From the NCBI GenBank assembly GCA_001804045.1, contig MHFD01000003.1, forward strand, positions 11,991-20,897: a stretch of DNA of 8,907 bases, read 5' to 3'. The position numbers and the translations under genes were made by a program. Positions within the stretch are counted from its first letter, which is position 1, and every line of letters starts with the position of its first letter. Positions 6,175-8,907 of this stretch are shown one piece after another. The notes below the pieces were generated by a model that searched no databases, was not told the DNA's origin, and was given only the letters and a program-made list of their open reading frames with translations. Origin of the DNA: Omnitrophica bacterium RBG_13_46_9. Its GTDB lineage: Bacteria > Omnitrophota > Gorgyraeia > JABMRN01 > RBG-13-46-9.

Positions 6175-6348
6175 AAGAAATTCCATAAAATAAATCGGGT
6201 ACGTACGATTTACAAACTAGCGTTTGACAAAATGGCGGTTTTAATGAAAGGCCCCGAGCGGTTTTTGCGTAAGCCTGTCGGGAAACGTATAGATAGAATT
6301 ATTTAGGAAATTGCGTTTCTGGAAAAGAGTCAGTTTACCCATGAACCA

Positions 6349-6386
6349 GAAAGCCACGCCTGTAAGGGCGCGGATGAATGGCTTTC
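6349..6386. repeat. Hairpin A of the IS-like end
   Basis: GAAAGCCA (6349-6356) pairs with TGGCTTTC (6379-6386). Inside, CGCC (6357-6360) pairs with GGCG (6367-6370) around the loop TGTAAG, with an 8-base bulge on the 3' side. The loop is identical to that of hairpin C. Confidence 0.6.
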
Positions 6387-6390
6387 GGTT

Positions 6391-6424
6391 CAGGGTTCCG
6401 CTCCACCGATAGAGCGGAACCCTG
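6391..6424. repeat. Hairpin B: 13-bp perfect stem
   Basis: CAGGGTTCCGCTC (6391-6403) pairs perfectly with GAGCGGAACCCTG (6412-6424) around an 8-base loop CACCGATA. TAAAAAG follows on the + strand, so it is not an intrinsic terminator there. On the - strand the T-run precedes the stem rather than following it. Confidence 0.8.
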
Positions 6425-6432
6425 TAAAAAGA

Positions 6433-6462
6433 GAAGCCACCGCTGTAAGGCGGTGGAGCTTC
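6433..6462. repeat. Hairpin C: IS200/IS605-type right-end hairpin
   Basis: CCACCGC (6437-6443) pairs with GCGGTGG (6450-6456) around TGTAAG. GAAG (6433-6436) pairs with CTTC (6459-6462) across a 2-base AG bulge. A bulged stem next to CTTCAC is typical of the terminal hairpin recognised by IS200/IS605 TnpA. Confidence 0.6.
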
Positions 6463-6529
6463 ACTTCTAATCATTTTCATAATATGAGGTTTCTATTAAA
6501 AGCGTCTTTGGGAGCCTATAGTCGAAAAG

Positions 6530-6558
6530 ATGACTGTAACCGATGGCGTAGATATAAA
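6530..6558 (+). promoter_or_regulatory. Candidate promoter for the two-component operon
   Basis: ATGACT (6530-6535, 4 of 6) and TATAAA (6553-6558, 5 of 6) are 17 bases apart. The leader would be about 138 bases long before the kinase start. A TTGACG at 6605-6610 has no good -10. Confidence 0.35.
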
Positions 6559-6702
6559 GACCTCATCCTCTCATTATAAAAAGATTATGGCTGTTAAAAG
6601 GTTATTGACGAAAGAAGGGTGCCAGATACCTTATTCTTAAATGCTGCGCGACATTTCGGTCATATATTCGCTGTGTAGGTCGTTGTGAAAAGCGGGGACT
6701 AG

Positions 6703-8163
6703 ATGGTAGGGGAGAAGATAGCTATTTTGATAATCGGAGCCGGAATAGAGGCTATAGAGCTTATAGATTCACTATGCAGAAGTGAAGGTATGGCGGTAAC
6801 GGGCGTGGTCGATAGAAACCTGAATGCGCCCGGGATAAAATCGGCCAAGGAAACAAATACGCCTACAGGAACGGACTATAAGCAGTTTTTGAATCTTAAG
6901 CCGCTTGACTTAATTATTAATCTCACCGGCAGTGATGCTGTCCAAAAGGAATTGCTGGAAATGAAGCCTAAAGACGCAGAAATCATAGGACGCAAGGGGA
7001 TAGGACTGCTTAAGGTGCTTGCGGAATCGATGGCCTCTGAAGGTGAGGCCAAATATCAGTCTGTTTTTAAAAACATGTCAGGCGGCGTCGCTTACCATAA
7101 GATCCTGACCGATAAAGACGGAAAACCGGTAGATTACATTTTTTTGGAGGTAAACAGGGCTTTTGAAAAACTTATAGGGTTTGAGAGGGAGAAAGTCATA
7201 ACAAAAAGGGTCACGCAAATATTACCCTGGGTCAAGGATACTATGTTTGACTGGGTTAATTTTTACGGCAAGGTCGCTTCCACTGGAAAAGAGATTAAAT
7301 TTGAGCAGTATCTGAAAAATATGGACAGATGGTACGCGGTTTCCGCCTTCAGCCCCAAAAAAGGGTATTTTATCACCATATATAATGACATTACGGAGCT
7401 TAAAAAAGCGGAAAGTTCATTGCGTAAAGCCTATGATACGCTAAAGAAGACCCAGGATCAGCTTATACGGACAGAGAAGATGGAGCTGGTAGGAAAATTA
7501 GCCAGCGGCGTGGCCCATGAGGTAAAAAATCCGCTGGCTATACTGCTGCAAGGGACGGATTATCTTTCCAAAAAGATAAATAGTCAGGACGAAGATATCG
7601 GTTTTGTGCTTAACTCTATGAACGATGCGATAAAGAGGGCCAGCAATATCATAAAAGACTTGACTGATTTTTCGAGGGTCTCAAATATGCAAATTTCTCC
7701 GGAAGACCTGACCGCTGCTGTAGACAACAGTTTACTTCTGGTTGAAAATGACATCAAAAAACGCAATATCAGCGTAATCAGAGAGTTCGACATGCAAATC
7801 CCGAAAGTCGAGCTGGATGTGAATAGAATGAAGCAGGTGTTCATAAACCTATTCATGAACGCCATGCAGGCGATGCCAAACGGCGGCCAGTTAAAAATCA
7901 GCACGTATGAAAAAAAAGATGAGAAGGGCCAAAATAAAGTAGTCGTCGAAATCGCGGATACTGGCTCAGGCATACCGGAAGATGTTCTGGGCAATATATT
8001 TGACCCGTTTTTCACAACGAAGGATATCGGCGAAGGTACGGGGCTCGGATTATCGATAGTTAGAAATATAATAGAGGGCCATAACGGCAATATAAAAATA
8101 GAGAATAGGACCGATAGAAGCGGCGTCAGGGCTACGATAGAATTTAAATCGCGCAATTTGTGA
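6703..8163 (+). CDS. Soluble sensor histidine kinase: Rossmann-like domain, PAS, HisKA, HATPase_c
   Basis: 486 residues with no membrane segment, so a cytoplasmic sensor. Residues 5-115 form a Rossmann-like domain: beta strand plus GAGIEA (12-17), VVDRN with an acidic D37 after the second strand where NAD's ribose would bind, and DLIINLTGSD. It resembles the NAD-binding domain of homoserine-dehydrogenase-type enzymes. A PAS domain covers about 118-235 (YQSVFKNMSGG to ITIYNDITELKKAE), then a short coiled coil. The phosphoacceptor H272 lies in VAHEVKNPL, the N-box in FMNAMQAM (N386), G1 at D419-TGSGIP, the F-box FDPFFTTK at 433-440 and G2 GTGLGLS at 445-451. All catalytic boxes are intact. The signal may be a dinucleotide or redox state plus a PAS ligand, which is inference. 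The receiver gene follows after 70 bases. Confidence 0.9.
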   Translation: MVGEKIAILIIGAGIEAIELIDSLCRSEGMAVTGVVDRNLNAPGIKSAKETNTPTGTDYKQFLNLKPLDLIINLTGSDAVQKELLEMKPKDAEIIGRKGIGLLKVLAESMASEGEAKYQSVFKNMSGGVAYHKILTDKDGKPVDYIFLEVNRAFEKLIGFEREKVITKRVTQILPWVKDTMFDWVNFYGKVASTGKEIKFEQYLKNMDRWYAVSAFSPKKGYFITIYNDITELKKAESSLRKAYDTLKKTQDQLIRTEKMELVGKLASGVAHEVKNPLAILLQGTDYLSKKINSQDEDIGFVLNSMNDAIKRASNIIKDLTDFSRVSNMQISPEDLTAAVDNSLLLVENDIKKRNISVIREFDMQIPKVELDVNRMKQVFINLFMNAMQAMPNGGQLKISTYEKKDEKGQNKVVVEIADTGSGIPEDVLGNIFDPFFTTKDIGEGTGLGLSIVRNIIEGHNGNIKIENRTDRSGVRATIEFKSRNL

Positions 8164-8221
8164 TTGTGCCAAGATGTTACAAGACTGATCGGTTTTGTGG
8201 CGGACTACAATCGCAATAAAC

Positions 8222-8226
8222 GGAGG
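8222..8226 (+). promoter_or_regulatory. Ribosome binding site fixing the receiver start at 8234
   Basis: GGAGG lies 7 bases before the ATG at 8234. An upstream in-frame ATG at 8195 has no such site and would add 13 residues unlike a receiver N-terminus. Confidence 0.75.
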
Positions 8227-8233
8227 CGGAACA

Positions 8234-8623
8234 ATGGACGAGAAATGGATATTGATAATAGACGATGAGGAAAATTTTTGTGAAATGATCAAAATGAACC
8301 TGGAGGCATCCGGCAAATACAAAGCGCTTACCGCCTATAGCGGCGAAGAAGGCATCGCGATGGCCAAAAGCACCAAACCGGATATAATCCTGTTAGACAT
8401 CAGCATGCCGAAAATGGATGGATTCGAAGTGTTGAAAGCCCTTAAGGCGCATGCCGTAACATCCTCCATACCGGTTATTATGCTTTCGGCCTTGGATGAC
8501 GACAGCTCAAAGATGAGGGCAAGTGAGATGTATAGCGAACATTATTTTACGAAACCCGCGACTACAGAGGAATTGATAGCCAAGATAGAACGGGTATTGG
8601 AACTGCGGGGTAGGCAGAGATAG
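8234..8623 (+). CDS. Single-domain response regulator (CheY-like receiver)
   Basis: 129 residues, a stand-alone receiver with no output domain. It has the acidic pair D10-D11 in ILIIDDEE, the phosphoacceptor D55 in IILLDISMPKMDGFEV, the switch Ser S85 in VIMLSA and the conserved K107 in HYFTKPAT. All phosphorylation residues are present. It follows the histidine kinase by 70 bases on the same strand and is almost certainly its partner. Without an output domain it must act by protein contact, as a phosphorelay intermediate, or by regulating a partner encoded elsewhere. The start is ATG 8234, chosen from its Shine-Dalgarno site and because MDEKWILIIDDEE is a normal receiver beginning. Confidence 0.93.
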   Translation: MDEKWILIIDDEENFCEMIKMNLEASGKYKALTAYSGEEGIAMAKSTKPDIILLDISMPKMDGFEVLKALKAHAVTSSIPVIMLSALDDDSSKMRASEMYSEHYFTKPATTEELIAKIERVLELRGRQR

Positions 8624-8907
8624 CCCTGTGTGTATAAAAAGAAAATAGAAATCGGCTTACGATATAACAATCTCGCCTTTAAACCGGACCGCAATCGACC
8701 ATGCGGGACTATAGCTATTCTTTTATTGACAGGTACCTGCAATAGGTTTTATCTAGCGCTATAAGTTTTTTATTGATATGACCATAACCCCATAACCGTA
8801 AATAAGGATTTTGCGGATTTATTGAGACAGTTGTTAATGCTCAGTAATTAGGTAACACTTTTTTATGTTTCCCGGAAACGCTAAAATTCTAAATCCGAAT
8901 TTCGAAA
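8624..8907. other. Downstream intergenic region, no gene seen
   Basis: No ORF or RNA gene is supported. A perfect -35 TTGACA (8726-8731) has only TATCTA (8750-8755, 3 of 6) 18 bases downstream. The 10-bp palindrome CAGGTACCTG (8730-8739) overlaps its end, and the inverted repeat GTTTCC-C-GGAAAC (8867-8879) lies further on. A promoter with an operator for a gene beyond the right edge is possible but weak. Confidence 0.45.

Larger units (their letters stand above)
6293..6470 (+). mobile_element. Remnant right end of an IS200/IS605-type element (TnpB tail plus omega-RNA-like hairpins)
   Basis: The frame 6293-6412 reads FWKRVSLPMNQKATPVRARM and ends VPLHR before TAG. The MNQxAxPVRA tail resembles the variable C-terminus of many TnpB proteins as I remember them. 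The stop falls inside the second of three consecutive hairpins (6349-6386, 6391-6424, 6433-6462). The last, GAAGCCACCGC-TGTAAG-GCGGTGG followed by AGCTTCAC, has the form of the right-end hairpin of these elements, which in TnpB systems is the 3' scaffold of the guide (omega) RNA. No TnpA, no TnpB catalytic domain and no clear left end are present, so this is a relic or a minimal non-autonomous derivative. The family call is recalled from pattern, not searched. Confidence 0.5.
6175..6702. other. 528-base intergenic region holding an IS200/IS605-like right end
   Basis: No intact gene. In order: an inverted repeat TAAATCG (6191-6197) / CGATTTA (6206-6212) with an 8-base spacer, a lone TTGACA (6224-6229) without a matching -10, the TnpB-tail and hairpin cluster (6293-6470), and a promoter-like pair ahead of the kinase gene (6530-6558). 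The inverted repeat after the HD gene has no T-run and is not called a terminator. Confidence 0.6.

Noticed and set aside
6224..6229. A perfect TTGACA as a promoter reading into the IS-like end.
   Set aside because: No acceptable -10 hexamer at 15-19 bases downstream.
6391..6424. Hairpin B as an intrinsic terminator for the HD-domain gene.
   Set aside because: The 13-bp stem is followed by TAAAAAG, not a T-run, and it lies over 200 bases past the stop; the IS-end explanation covers it better.
6241..6480. A 79-codon ORF on the - strand starting MKMIRSEAPPPYSGG.
   Set aside because: It is the reverse reading of the three hairpins and the TnpB-like tail. Its composition follows from the palindromes, and it has no family match I recognise.
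7584..8156. A 190-codon open frame on the - strand opposite the histidine kinase.
   Set aside because: The + strand has all kinase motifs in frame; the antisense frame is a shadow with Ser/Phe/Ile-rich low-information sequence.
8195..8233. An N-terminal extension of the receiver from ATG 8195.
   Set aside because: The GGAGG at 8222-8226 places the start at 8234, and the extension has no receiver homology.

Overview
The window is about 8.9 kb of bacterial chromosome with a moderate base composition and nearly all genes on the + strand. The best taxonomic hint is a small secreted protein of the exosortase-associated TIGR04073 type (4029-4367), a family I associate with Omnitrophota, Verrucomicrobia and Lentisphaerae. 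An uncultured Omnitrophota-like or other PVC-group bacterium is therefore my guess, but nothing here proves it. There are no rRNA, tRNA or CRISPR features.

Layout. (1) The left edge carries the 3' part of a multi-pass membrane protein (to 872). Its first loop is encoded by an unusually GC-rich, hairpin-forming stretch. (2) Positions 1056-3628 form a compact housekeeping operon: a Dph6/MJ0570-type PP-loop ATPase, a BaiN/HI0933-type FAD oxidoreductase and a Maf nucleotide pyrophosphatase; the last two overlap by 13 bp. (3) Positions 3629-4834 are mostly intergenic. They hold two good sigma70-type promoters, a previously uncalled 41-codon lysine-rich ORF overlapping the TIGR04073 gene by ATGA, a 16-bp perfect palindrome and a possible decayed signal-peptide ORF. 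(4) Positions 4835-6174 hold an RlmB/TrmH-type rRNA 2'-O-methyltransferase coupled by ATGA to an HD-domain phosphohydrolase whose HD doublet reads Asn-Asp. (5) Positions 6175-6702 are non-coding apart from what looks like the right end of an IS200/IS605-type element: a TnpB C-terminal tail and three successive hairpins resembling an omega-RNA scaffold. (6) Positions 6703-8623 are a two-component pair: a soluble histidine kinase with a Rossmann-like N-terminal sensor and a PAS domain, then a single-domain CheY-like receiver. The last 284 bases show no gene.

The most interesting points are the orphan IS200/IS605-type right end at 6293-6470, a related hairpin embedded in frame in the membrane-protein gene at 240-344, the 41-codon ORF coupled to the secreted protein, and the kinase's dinucleotide-binding-like input domain. 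I saw no clear new multi-gene system. The enzymes are recognisable families, and the novelty is mainly in the small and structured elements between them.
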